7,080 bases of DNA from JBBDIO01 sp040880365 (GTDB lineage: Bacteria; Chloroflexota; Anaerolineae; Caldilineales; Caldilineaceae). Location: positions 1 to 7,080 of the forward strand of contig JBBDIO010000068.1 in NCBI GenBank assembly GCA_040880365.1. The letters are read 5' to 3'. The notes under the pieces are model-generated. The model was not told the DNA's origin. It saw nothing but the letters and a program-made list of their open reading frames with translations, and did not search any database. The translations under genes and the position numbers were made by a program. Positions 1-6,025 of this stretch are shown piece by piece (the first letter of the stretch is position 1; each line of letters starts with the position of its first letter).

Positions 1-668
1 GGCGGTGTGACAGGCGGCGTCGCGGACGTGTCTGTCGGCTGCCAGTCGCTAGCCCGCACAGACGGATTGTCATTGGGTACGCGCTTCTCTGCGAAGTCGG
101 TGCCGCTCTGTTCCGCATCGGTACGCGCGCGATCGGCGCGCTGTTCGCGGATGGTCTGGCTGCCACTATCCGGCAACCTGGTATCCGGCAACTTAGTATC
201 CGGTGAGGCATGGCCGGCATGGGTGGTGCCATCTTCGCGGGGAGGCGTGGGCGCGCGGTGATCGGTGTCGCCTTTGCCACCTGTGTTGGCGGTATTGTCT
301 GTGTCGTCAGTGTTGCCTGCGTCATCATCGTCGAGCCAGTCGGGGCGGGCGGGTACGGCGCTAATCGACGGGGCCTGCGCGCCCAGCTGGGCATAGCTCT
401 GGCGCGTGGTGCTGAAGCCGTAGCGCGCGGCGCGGTCGGCCCGCATGTCGGTCGTTTCGCGGACATCGCTGCCCAGATGGGTCCCCGCAGAAGAGATCGC
501 CGCAGAAGACATCGCCGCGCGGGGGGATTCGGGGTCATAGCCGAAGGCGAAGGTTTTGCGGAAGCCCGGCTCGCGGCTTTCGGGCACGCTGGACTGGGGG
601 TCATCCTTTAGAAATTGCGAACCGGTAGTGCGGTTCTTGTGTTCTGAATTCTGTGATTGATAGCTCAT
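1..668 (-). CDS. Hydrophilic, probably disordered protein of unknown function, N-terminal part (runs off the window)
   Basis: The frame stays open from an ATG at 668-666 to the window edge, giving about 222 codons without a stop. An AGGAG Shine-Dalgarno at 679-675 sits 6 nt before the ATG, and the gene starts 61 nt after the tadC stop, so it looks like the next gene of the same operon. The protein begins MSYQSQNSEHKN. I see no signal peptide or membrane segment. It is rich in Asp, Thr, Ser, Pro, Gly and Arg, with a 'SSAAISSAG' repeat near residues 53-62, an acidic stretch starting at WLDDDD near residues 116-121 followed by Asn/Thr/Asp repeats, and a 'LPDTKLPDTRLPDS' repeat near 160-170. This composition suggests intrinsic disorder, perhaps a long N-terminal extension before a folded domain outside the window. 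I do not recognise the family. Reality of the gene is supported by the RBS, the open frame and operon position; the function is open. Confidence 0.7.
   Translation of the reverse strand, partial: MSYQSQNSEHKNRTTGSQFLKDDPQSSVPESREPGFRKTFAFGYDPESPRAAMSSAAISSAGTHLGSDVRETTDMRADRAARYGFSTTRQSYAQLGAQAPSISAVPARPDWLDDDDAGNTDDTDNTANTGGKGDTDHRAPTPPREDGTTHAGHASPDTKLPDTRLPDSGSQTIREQRADRARTDAEQSGTDFAEKRVPNDNPSVRASDWQPTDTSATPPVTP
167..203 (-). repeat. 15-bp in-frame tandem repeat coding LPDT(K/R)
   Basis: Units at 167-181 and 182-196 plus a partial unit at 197-203 share TATCCGGCAAC on the plus strand. The 15-bp period keeps the minus-strand frame and gives the repeated peptide LPDTK/LPDTR/LPDS in the disordered protein. 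A frame-preserving period supports the minus-strand reading as the coding one. Confidence 0.8.
486..515 (-). repeat. 15-bp in-frame tandem duplication coding SSAA/ISSAG
   Basis: Two adjacent 15-bp units, 486-500 and 501-515, differ at one base (CGCAGAAGAGATCGC against CGCAGAAGACATCGC, plus strand). The period is a multiple of three and makes a Ser-Ser-Ala repeat in the N-terminal part of the disordered protein. Confidence 0.8.
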
Positions 669-729
669 CTATTGCTCCTGACGGGTTGACCCCCGCCGGG
701 TTTCTACAAAAAAGCAGGCCGTTTGGTGG

Positions 730-1650
730 TTAGAAAGCTGCCATAATCCGCGGGATTGCCGGCCCCAGAATCACCACAAAAAGGGCAGGGAAAATGAACA
801 GCACCATGGGAATCATCATCTTGATCGGCGCTTTGCCGGCAGCTTCTTCGGCACGTTGGCGGCGCGAGACACGCATCTGGCTGGATTGGGTACGCAGCAC
901 CATGCGAATGGCAATGCCCAATTTATCGGCCTGCACCAGGACTCCTACAAAGCTCGCCACTTCGGGCACCTGGGTGCGCTGCGCCAGATGGCGCAATGCA
1001 TCGCTGCGGGTAACGCCCACGCGGATTTCGCTGATGACCCGCCGCATCTCCAGCGCCAGCTCATTTTTCGACTGGAAGGCCACTTTTTGAAGGGCCGCTT
1101 CGAAACCCAGCCCGGCATCCACACAAATGGACATCATATCCAGCGCGTCGGGCAGGGCGCGGGCGATGGCGTCTTGTCTGGCCCGCATTTTGCTTTTGAG
1201 CCAGAAATTGGGCAGATAGAGTCCGACGATAAACCCACCCAGGCTATAGAGCATCGCCATCATGGCCGATTCGCCGGTGATGGTCATTGTGAAGAGCAGC
1301 GCGCCCAGGGCGGCGCCCGCCAGCACACGCAGGCCCAAAAAGTCGGTGACGGTCAGGCCGCCGGGCATACCGGCCACGATCAGATTCTGTTGCAGTTCTG
1401 CTACCGTATTGGCAGGCGTGAGATAGCGACCTGTGCGATAGAGCTTGCGCAGGAAAGGCCGCAGCAGGCGTTCGCTGGCCGGACGCTGCATCTTCATCTT
1501 GCGTTCGTCGGGCAGGCGATTGCCGTTTCTGCCCAGCGCGGTGGCGACCGGGGTCAGGACGGTGCGCGCGCGCCAGGCGCGCAACGCGCCCACCACAAAG
1601 AGAATGCTGCCTGCGGCTAATAAAGCGATAAGTAGTGGGCTTGCAATCAT
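730..1650 (-). CDS. tadC: Tad pilus inner-membrane platform protein TadC (T2SSF family)
   Basis: This 306-residue protein is a type II secretion F (GspF/T2SSF) domain membrane protein of the TadC type. In Tad systems TadC pairs with TadB to form the inner-membrane platform used by the CpaF/TadA ATPase to assemble Flp pili. A first membrane segment lies near residues 4-22, followed by a basic cytoplasmic stretch. Two more hydrophobic segments lie near 105-148. The T2SSF core begins with LPDALDMMSICVDAG (166-180), a signature of the family, and continues with 'QADKLGIAIRMVL' (240-252). The C-terminal membrane segment (about 278-300) contains FPALFVVILGPA, typical of TadC. A GGAG at 1661-1658 lies 7 nt before the ATG and supports the start. 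It follows tadB by 66 nt, consistent with one operon. It ends in TAA and appears intact. Confidence 0.93.
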   Translation of the reverse strand: MIASPLLIALLAAGSILFVVGALRAWRARTVLTPVATALGRNGNRLPDERKMKMQRPASERLLRPFLRKLYRTGRYLTPANTVAELQQNLIVAGMPGGLTVTDFLGLRVLAGAALGALLFTMTITGESAMMAMLYSLGGFIVGLYLPNFWLKSKMRARQDAIARALPDALDMMSICVDAGLGFEAALQKVAFQSKNELALEMRRVISEIRVGVTRSDALRHLAQRTQVPEVASFVGVLVQADKLGIAIRMVLRTQSSQMRVSRRQRAEEAAGKAPIKMMIPMVLFIFPALFVVILGPAIPRIMAAF

Positions 1651-1716
1651 GATCTTTCTCCATCTTCCTTTTTGCTGCGGTCGTCGTTTCGGTCTGCCCG
1701 TGATCCTGAAAAAATG

Positions 1717-2655
1717 TTAAACCTGAATCTTCGTCACTTTGGTCATGAGGATATTGCCCATGACGATCATGATGACGGCGACAATCGGTAGCGCCAGAAT
1801 CCAGCCGGGCTGGAACATAGACAGGATGTATTCCGGGTTGATGACCATCAGCGCCGCGCCCACAAGAATGGGCAACCCCGACAGCAACATCCCGGTGATA
1901 CGACCCTGGGCGGTCAGCGCCCGGACTTTGCCCAGTAGCTCAATGCGATCCTGGATGGTGCCGGTAATGGTTTCCAGCACATCGGCCAGGCTGCCGCCCA
2001 CTTCGTTCTGGATGTGGATGGCGGTGACTACCAGGCGCAGGTCATCGTTCTGCATACGCTCTACCAGGTTGTCCAGGGCCGCGGCGATGGGATAGCCCAG
2101 CGCGGTCTCGCGCACCACCCGGCCAAATTCAGCCGCCATGGGGTTGGGCATTTCGTGTTCGATGACGGTAATCGCCTGCATCAGCCCATAGCCCGAACGC
2201 AGAGAGCCGGTGATCATGCTGATCATGTCGGGCAATTGGTCGCCAAATGCTTTGAGCCGGGCGGCCTTTTTGCGTTGCAGATTCATGCCGGGGACCATCC
2301 AGCCGATGAGGCCCAGCAGCACGCCCCCGGCCGGATGGCCCGAGAGCAGCCAGCCGCCCACAAACAGCCCAAACGCCAGCGCCGCGCGCGTCATGAGAAA
2401 TTCCATCACCGTCATGTTGCTGTCGGCCGCGGTCAGCTCTTTATCCAGCCGTTCGGCAAAGGAGAGCTTGTTGATGCGCTTGTTCATCTGGTCGGCCAGG
2501 CGTGCGCCCTGTCCGCTTTGGCCCGCGGCGGGGGCCGCGCCATCGGTCAGACGGCTTTCAACCTCGCGAGTCCAACTCAGCCAGCGATAGAAGCCCGCCA
2601 TGGCCGCGATGACTGCAAACATAATTAGCAAGGTGATAATCAGGACGTAGTTCAT
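1717..2655 (-). CDS. tadB: Tad pilus inner-membrane platform protein TadB (T2SSF family)
   Basis: This 312-residue membrane protein has the length and layout of TadB, the partner of TadC in the inner-membrane platform of Flp pilus assembly. A membrane segment spans about residues 3-22. A Gly/Ala/Gln-rich linker (38-52) precedes a cytoplasmic helical part. Two hydrophobic segments follow at about 88-123. The T2SSF core starts at LPDMISMITGSLRSGYGL (141-158) and includes EVGGSLADVLETI (218-230), the conserved glycine pair of the family. Two C-terminal membrane segments lie at about 257-275 and 285-304. A GGAG at 2666-2663, 7 nt before the ATG, supports the start. It lies 110 nt after the prepilin peptidase and 66 nt before tadC. 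In many Tad loci tadB directly follows cpaF; here the peptidase takes that position. Confidence 0.93.
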   Translation of the reverse strand: MNYVLIITLLIMFAVIAAMAGFYRWLSWTREVESRLTDGAAPAAGQSGQGARLADQMNKRINKLSFAERLDKELTAADSNMTVMEFLMTRAALAFGLFVGGWLLSGHPAGGVLLGLIGWMVPGMNLQRKKAARLKAFGDQLPDMISMITGSLRSGYGLMQAITVIEHEMPNPMAAEFGRVVRETALGYPIAAALDNLVERMQNDDLRLVVTAIHIQNEVGGSLADVLETITGTIQDRIELLGKVRALTAQGRITGMLLSGLPILVGAALMVINPEYILSMFQPGWILALPIVAVIMIVMGNILMTKVTKIQV

Positions 2656-2765
2656 TGTCGTGCTCCGCGTCTCATCAATTTTTCTGAAAAGTCTGCAACG
2701 ATAGTTTCGTCATGGGACAAGTGGTAATTGCTCGGCTGGATTGCCGTGCGTGATCGCATCACCAC

Positions 2766-3476
2766 TTACCAGTAAAGTGCGATCCACGCTCCCAGCACCA
2801 GATAGGGCGCATAGGCCATGCTCAGGTTGCGGTCGATTGTGCCCTGCACGCCCCCGGCCAGACGGCTGTGCAACAGCAGCCCCAGGGCCGCCACGCCACC
2901 GGCCAGAATGCCGATGGTCAGTGCGGTGAGGACGCCGCTGAGACCGGTGACCAGCCCAATCGCGCCGGCGAGTTTTACATCGCCCATGCCCATGCCGCCG
3001 GGGCGGATGAGGGCAACGGCGAGAAAGAGCAGAAAGCCCAACAGGCCGCCGGCCAGTGCCGATGTCCAGCTGGGCGTCTGGAACCACAGGCTGGCAAGCA
3101 CTGCCACCGGCGTCAACGCCAGGAGCATCACATTGAGCACGCGCCGGTGTTCCAGATCGATGACGGCGACCGCCAGAAAAAACCAGGCATACAGCGCAAT
3201 GAGCAGATTCAGCGCATTGATTTCGCGCTGGCCCAGCGCCAGCCAGCCCAGCGCCAAAGCGGCAACCCAGACCAGCGCAGTGCGCCAGCGGCGTGGCGCC
3301 AATTCTTCGTGGCGATGCGCCACCGGCGTCGCCGTCACGAAAAACTGACGCACGGGCCAATCCCAGGCGGTGGGCAGCAAGTGGCCCAGAGGCCGGGGGC
3401 TGGGCAGCGTGTCGGCGATCACATTCACCGCCCAACCGGCCAGCAGGCTCAAAATGATGATTGCGAATAAGTCCAT
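2766..3476 (-). CDS. Prepilin peptidase, A24 family (TadV/CpaA type)
   Basis: This 236-residue polytopic protein is an aspartic prepilin peptidase that would cleave the leader of Flp-type prepilins at the inner membrane. The two catalytic aspartates of the A24 family are present: D107 in 'AVIDLEHRRVLN' and D166 in the 'GMGMGDVKL' motif, matching the family GxGD signature. Hydrophobic segments lie near residues 3-20, 66-82, 88-106, 115-131, 138-157, 170-200 and 222-235. The N-terminal 'AVNVIADTLP' resembles the start of PilD-like N-domains, but the following loop (24-65) has no cysteines, so the zinc-binding tetra-cysteine module of PilD is absent. The start at 3476 is chosen because an AGGAG lies at 3492-3488, 11 nt upstream, and because an upstream in-frame extension to 3575 would read through a 17-bp repeat that is not a multiple of three. 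A probable promoter lies about 150 nt upstream. Confidence 0.92.
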   Translation of the reverse strand: MDLFAIIILSLLAGWAVNVIADTLPSPRPLGHLLPTAWDWPVRQFFVTATPVAHRHEELAPRRWRTALVWVAALALGWLALGQREINALNLLIALYAWFFLAVAVIDLEHRRVLNVMLLALTPVAVLASLWFQTPSWTSALAGGLLGFLLFLAVALIRPGGMGMGDVKLAGAIGLVTGLSGVLTALTIGILAGGVAALGLLLHSRLAGGVQGTIDRNLSMAYAPYLVLGAWIALYW

Positions 3477-3500
3477 GTTTTGCGCGACTCCTGCTCGTTG

Positions 3501-3537
3501 CGACATGCCTCTTGTTACGACATGCCTCTTGTTACGA
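3501..3537 (-). repeat. 17-bp tandem repeat in the leader of the prepilin peptidase
   Basis: Units 3501-3517 and 3518-3534 are identical (CGACATGCCTCTTGTTA on the plus strand), and three bases of a third unit follow. On the minus strand a degenerate further copy runs into the AGGAG ribosome binding site. The period is not a multiple of three, so it is not a coding repeat. It lies in the presumed 5' leader. Confidence 0.85.
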
Positions 3538-3626
3538 TAATCCATCCGTAAAATCGAGGCCCCCCGCATCTGCATGTGTGCTGCTTATTTGCGGCTTGTT
3601 TGCGGCGGCGGGTTGCTCTGGCATTC

Positions 3627-3684
3627 ATCATAGCGATTCTCGATCATTCCGACATCGGTCAAATGCCGATCGTGGCATGATCAA
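3627..3684 (-). promoter_or_regulatory. Putative promoter/operator A (before peptidase-tadB-tadC)
   Basis: On the minus strand a half-block TTGATCATGCCA (3684-3673) is followed by six variable bases, the block GGCATTTGACCGATGT (3667-3652), 19 bases, and TATGAT (3632-3627), a 5/6 match to a -10 box. The same arrangement with identical spacing occurs before cpaB at 6179-6122. The TTGACC inside the block is 24 nt from the -10 box, too far for a normal -35 hexamer, so the block is more likely an activator or regulator site just upstream of or overlapping the -35 position. Function is inferred from the repetition and location. Confidence 0.55.
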
Positions 3685-3740
3685 ACGAACGCTTGTCTGT
3701 GGCACATTCTGCGACAAATGTATTAGGGGTATACACAATT

Positions 3741-3765
3741 GCGGAGCGGCGAAGTGCCGCCCCGC
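3741..3765 (-). terminator. GC-rich hairpin downstream of cpaE, possible terminator
   Basis: Arms 3741-3750 and 3756-3765 pair over 10 positions, nine Watson-Crick pairs and one G-T/G-U wobble, around a 5-nt loop. It starts 65 nt past the cpaE stop codon and lies before putative promoter A. No T tract follows in the minus direction, so it is not a classical intrinsic terminator. It could also be a transcript-end stabiliser. Confidence 0.4.
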
Positions 3766-3829
3766 AGCGGGGGATATGAGTTGACTTGCGTGTAATCTGC
3801 GTGCAACCCGAGTGGGCCGGGTGCGACGT

Positions 3830-4069
3830 TTAGCGGCTTAAAAAAGGCAAAAGACTTTTCTTTTTGTTTTCCGCCGGTTTGGCGCGCGCCGGTGTCGCCA
3901 ATGCGAGATTGAAAACCCGGGTGACCAGTCGATCTACATCGCGGGCCAGAATCGAGTTGGGATGGCTCAGAATAAAGGGCACCCCGCGATTGAGGGCAAA
4001 GATCGCCAGCGCCGGATCGTCGGGAATGGCCGCCACGATTTCCTGGCCCAACTGCTGGCTGCTGGCGGC
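3830..4069 (-). pseudogene. cpaE: C-terminal part of CpaE/TadZ, separated from the main part by an in-frame TAG
   Basis: These 79 codons continue the cpaE frame directly after the TAG at 4072-4070 and end in TAA. They encode family-typical C-terminal sequence: IPDDPALAIFALNRGVPFIL, then 'NSILARDVDRLVTR', matching the usual CpaE pattern in which 'P.D...v..AinrGvP' is followed by a conserved helix. A basic, amphipathic tail (AENKKKSLLPFLSR) closes the protein. A separate start is unlikely: the only candidate is a TTG at 4051 and no Shine-Dalgarno precedes it. It is therefore the second part of one gene and not an independent gene. It would be made only by readthrough, or the TAG is a sequence error. 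Confidence 0.8.
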
Positions 4070-5050
4070 CTAGCTCACGCCGCCTTTGACCCCCGCCCGG
4101 TTGAGTACCACATGGGTATTGCCGTGGACATTTTCGGCTTCGTCGATGGTTTGCAAGAGTACCACTGCGCTGCGCAGGCTGGGCAAATCGGGGCCGGTGA
4201 CCACGATGATCTCATCCGCCAGTGTCAACACTTCAGAGAGGACATCGTCGGCCACGGCCGCGGTATCGACAATCACATAGGGCGCGATTTCGGCCAGCGT
4301 GTGCAGCAATTTTCGCCAGGTTTCGGTCGGCAGCTCCACCAGTTGTTCCACATCGGGCGGCGCCGGCAGGATTTTAATGTCGCTGGCGTGTTGTTGCAGA
4401 TGCCCCTGTATGACATCCATATCCAGATTTTCTTCCTGGGCAATAGATGCCAGCGTGTGGCGCGGCGTGAGATTGAGCATGAGCGCGACATCGCCCAGGC
4501 CGTGGTGACCTTCCAGCAACACCACGTCTTCGGCAATGCGCCGGCGCAGGCTGATGGCCATATTCACGGCCAGCGAAGTGCGTCCAACGCCCCCTTTGAG
4601 ACCCACCACTGCCACAATCTGGCCGCGATTGCTGCGGGCGTCGGCCTTGGGTCCTGCCTGGAGCGTGCGCTGGATGGTGGCGACAAACTGGTTCGGCTCG
4701 ATGGGGAAAGCCACAAAACCGGCTGCCCCCGCCAGCAGCGCATCTTGCAAATCGACCAGATGCTGGGGCGTTGCCAGGGCCAGGATTGCCACCCCGGAAA
4801 CGGTTTGCGCCAGCTCGGTCAACTGGGTATTGGCGTTGGGGATATCCAGATCCACCAATATGAGATCCACACGATTGCGGCGCACCACTTCGCGGATTTT
4901 GCCTTGTGTCGCCAGGGCAAGTACTTCCCAATCCATAGCCTGGACCGCATCGGCCACGGCTTCTACCCGTAGATGATCTTCGGTGAGTACGGCAATGCGT
5001 ACGCTGTCTTGATTTTGCATGTTGCGGTGATTTGGCATGGTGCGTCTCAT
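4070..5050 (-). CDS. cpaE: Tad pilus localisation protein CpaE/TadZ, MinD-like ATPase with degenerate Walker motifs; interrupted by TAG
   Basis: The first 326 residues of a CpaE/TadZ protein, which in Tad systems localises the pilus machine in the cytoplasm at the membrane. Residues 17-131 form a receiver-like domain with 'VDLILVDLDI' (61-70) at the usual Asp site. Residues 144-326 form a ParA/MinD-type domain. The deviant Walker A reads LKGGVGRTS (151-159) with Arg at 157 where Lys is usual. The Walker A' strand reads VVLLEGHHGLGDVAL, with Glu180 where Asp is usual. The Walker B-like 'YVIVDTAA' carries Asp262. The frame meets TAG at 4072-4070 after GGVS, but the family C-terminus continues for 79 codons in the same frame, so the intact protein would have about 406 residues. 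Start choice is uncertain: AGGAG at 5056-5052 is 1 nt from the ATG at 5050 and 13 nt from an ATG at 5038. The gene begins 34 nt from the sequence gap. Confidence 0.88.
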   Translation of the reverse strand: MRRTMPNHRNMQNQDSVRIAVLTEDHLRVEAVADAVQAMDWEVLALATQGKIREVVRRNRVDLILVDLDIPNANTQLTELAQTVSGVAILALATPQHLVDLQDALLAGAAGFVAFPIEPNQFVATIQRTLQAGPKADARSNRGQIVAVVGLKGGVGRTSLAVNMAISLRRRIAEDVVLLEGHHGLGDVALMLNLTPRHTLASIAQEENLDMDVIQGHLQQHASDIKILPAPPDVEQLVELPTETWRKLLHTLAEIAPYVIVDTAAVADDVLSEVLTLADEIIVVTGPDLPSLRSAVVLLQTIDEAENVHGNTHVVLNRAGVKGGVS

Positions 5051-5060
5051 ACTCCTGTTG

Positions 5061-5084
5061 GTCTATTGCTAAAGTCTATTGCTA
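5061..5084 (-). repeat. 13-bp tandem repeat at the edge of the assembly gap
   Basis: GTCTATTGCTAAA at 5061-5073 (plus strand) is followed by 11 bases of the same unit at 5074-5084, where the N run begins. The array may continue into the gap. It lies just upstream of the cpaE start region. Confidence 0.75.
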
Positions 5085-5184
5085 NNNNNNNNNNNNNNNN
5101 NNNNNNNNNNNNNNNNNNNNNNNNNNNNNNNNNNNNNNNNNNNNNNNNNNNNNNNNNNNNNNNNNNNNNNNNNNNNNNNNNNNN
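5085..5184. other. Assembly gap of 100 Ns between cpaB and cpaE
   Basis: Exactly 100 Ns, a length commonly used as a placeholder for a scaffold gap of unknown size. It lies 5 bases past the cpaB stop codon and 34 bases before the first cpaE start. It could hide a promoter, a repeat array or whole genes. Nothing can be read in it. Confidence 0.97.
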
Positions 5185-5189
5185 CCTGC

Positions 5190-6005
5190 CTAGTTGCGAT
5201 TCAAGTCGATGCGATAGCGATTGGCCAGATAGAATTGATCCACCGGCTCGGTTTCTACAAAGCTTTCATCCTGGGTAGAGCGCAGCGCCAGATCCAGCTT
5301 GCCGCCCACATTGAGCACATGCTGAATCACCAATGCATCCTGGGGTTCCAGCGCCAGCAAAATGGATTGACCTTGCGTATCGGTTGTGCGGAAAACGCCG
5401 CCTTCCTGGGAGGTCAGGTTCTGCGGGCCTTCTTCCACGGTGGTGGCGGGCAGAATAATGGCGTGGATCTCCAGATCGGAAAGCAGCGAGACGCTGGAAG
5501 GCATGGGGCCTGTGCTGGTTCCCCGGCGCACTTCAACTTCGAAGGTTGCCATGAGATCGATGTGGTCGCCGGGGCGCACCAACCGATTGCTGATGAGTTT
5601 GGATTCGGTGGGCACCGAGACCACATTGCGGCCATTGGGCACCGAAAGCGCGACCTGTTGTGTCACCACATCGGGCGTCACCAGATTCTGGGTCAGAATG
5701 GGTTCATTCGCCACCAGATCGCCGGTCGCCATTTTGCCCACAACTTGTTCGACCGTGGTCGCCGCGCCGACCGGCACCGAATCGACCGGCAGATTGCGCA
5801 CAATCACGTCCTCTTCACTGATGGAACGGCGCAGCGGAATATTGCCCGCGGCGACGACAACGGGCGCCGTGTTTGGCTCGTTGCGGGCGCCGGCAGCGGC
5901 GTTGGGCACCGATGTGGTGAGGAGGCCATAGGTGAGAATGCCCGCCAGAGCCGCCAATACAAATGCGCCAATCCACCAAAGAAGTCCACTGTTTTTCATG
6001 ATCAT
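5190..6005 (-). CDS. cpaB: Flp pilus assembly protein CpaB/RcpC with SAF domain
   Basis: This 271-residue protein matches CpaB/RcpC, an envelope protein needed for Flp pilus assembly and usually encoded near the secretin or CpaE. A single N-terminal membrane anchor lies at about residues 8-30. A SAF (beta-clip) domain follows at about 48-109, with 'VVVAAGNIPLRRSISEEDV' and 'GKMATGDLVANEPILTQNLV' as its typical elements. The RcpC part starts near 138 with 'SNRLVRPGDHIDLMATFEVE', a strong family signature, and ends near 'LDLALRST' (238-244). Length is normal. The start may be 6005 or the ATG at 5999: AAGG lies 6 nt before the first, and AGGT lies 7 nt before the second. The stop is TAG, 5 nt from the gap. 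A putative promoter lies about 115 nt upstream, and the TadG-like gene ends 378 nt upstream. Confidence 0.93.
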   Translation of the reverse strand: MIMKNSGLLWWIGAFVLAALAGILTYGLLTTSVPNAAAGARNEPNTAPVVVAAGNIPLRRSISEEDVIVRNLPVDSVPVGAATTVEQVVGKMATGDLVANEPILTQNLVTPDVVTQQVALSVPNGRNVVSVPTESKLISNRLVRPGDHIDLMATFEVEVRRGTSTGPMPSSVSLLSDLEIHAIILPATTVEEGPQNLTSQEGGVFRTTDTQGQSILLALEPQDALVIQHVLNVGGKLDLALRSTQDESFVETEPVDQFYLANRYRIDLNRN

Positions 6006-6025
6006 TACCTGCCTTGTTCTCTATC

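Larger units (their letters stand above)
3477..3829 (-). other. Intergenic regulatory region between cpaE and the prepilin peptidase
   Basis: This 353-nt stretch has no convincing gene. Read in the minus direction it holds a GC-rich hairpin (3765-3741), a conserved block with a TATGAT box (3684-3627, shared with the region before cpaB), a leader of about 145 nt, a 17-bp tandem repeat (3537-3501) and the peptidase ribosome binding site (3492-3488). The gene order and these elements suggest that a new transcription unit starts here. Confidence 0.7.

Noticed and set aside
210..611. Plus-strand 133-codon ORF, together with a smaller plus-strand ORF at 7-261.
   Set aside because: Both lie opposite the open minus-strand frame that has an RBS, operon context and frame-preserving repeats. 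They are shadows of a GC-rich gene.
3477..3575. N-terminal extension of the prepilin peptidase by 33 residues.
   Set aside because: It would translate the 17-bp non-triplet tandem repeat and the Shine-Dalgarno sequence, and lacks similarity to the family start. MDLFAIII at 3476 fits better.
3761..3771. CCCGC-A-GCGGG as an alternative hairpin competing with 3741-3765 (attenuator).
   Set aside because: A one-base loop cannot form a stable hairpin, and no leader peptide or T tract supports attenuation.
3461..3784. Plus-strand 107-codon ORF; from an in-frame GTG at 3578 it starts with a lipoprotein-like hydrophobic stretch ending AAAGC.
   Set aside because: No ribosome binding site at a suitable distance, an atypical lipobox, a TTG start inside the peptidase gene, and it covers the minus-strand promoter element and hairpin shared with another intergenic region.
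3830..4051. A separate 73-residue gene starting at TTG 4051.
   Set aside because: No ribosome binding site; the sequence is in frame with and continues the CpaE family C-terminus.
3962..4972. Long plus-strand ORF of 336 codons opposite cpaE.
   Set aside because: The minus strand encodes clear CpaE motifs; the plus product is rich in His, Gln and Gly, as antisense frames of GC-rich genes often are.
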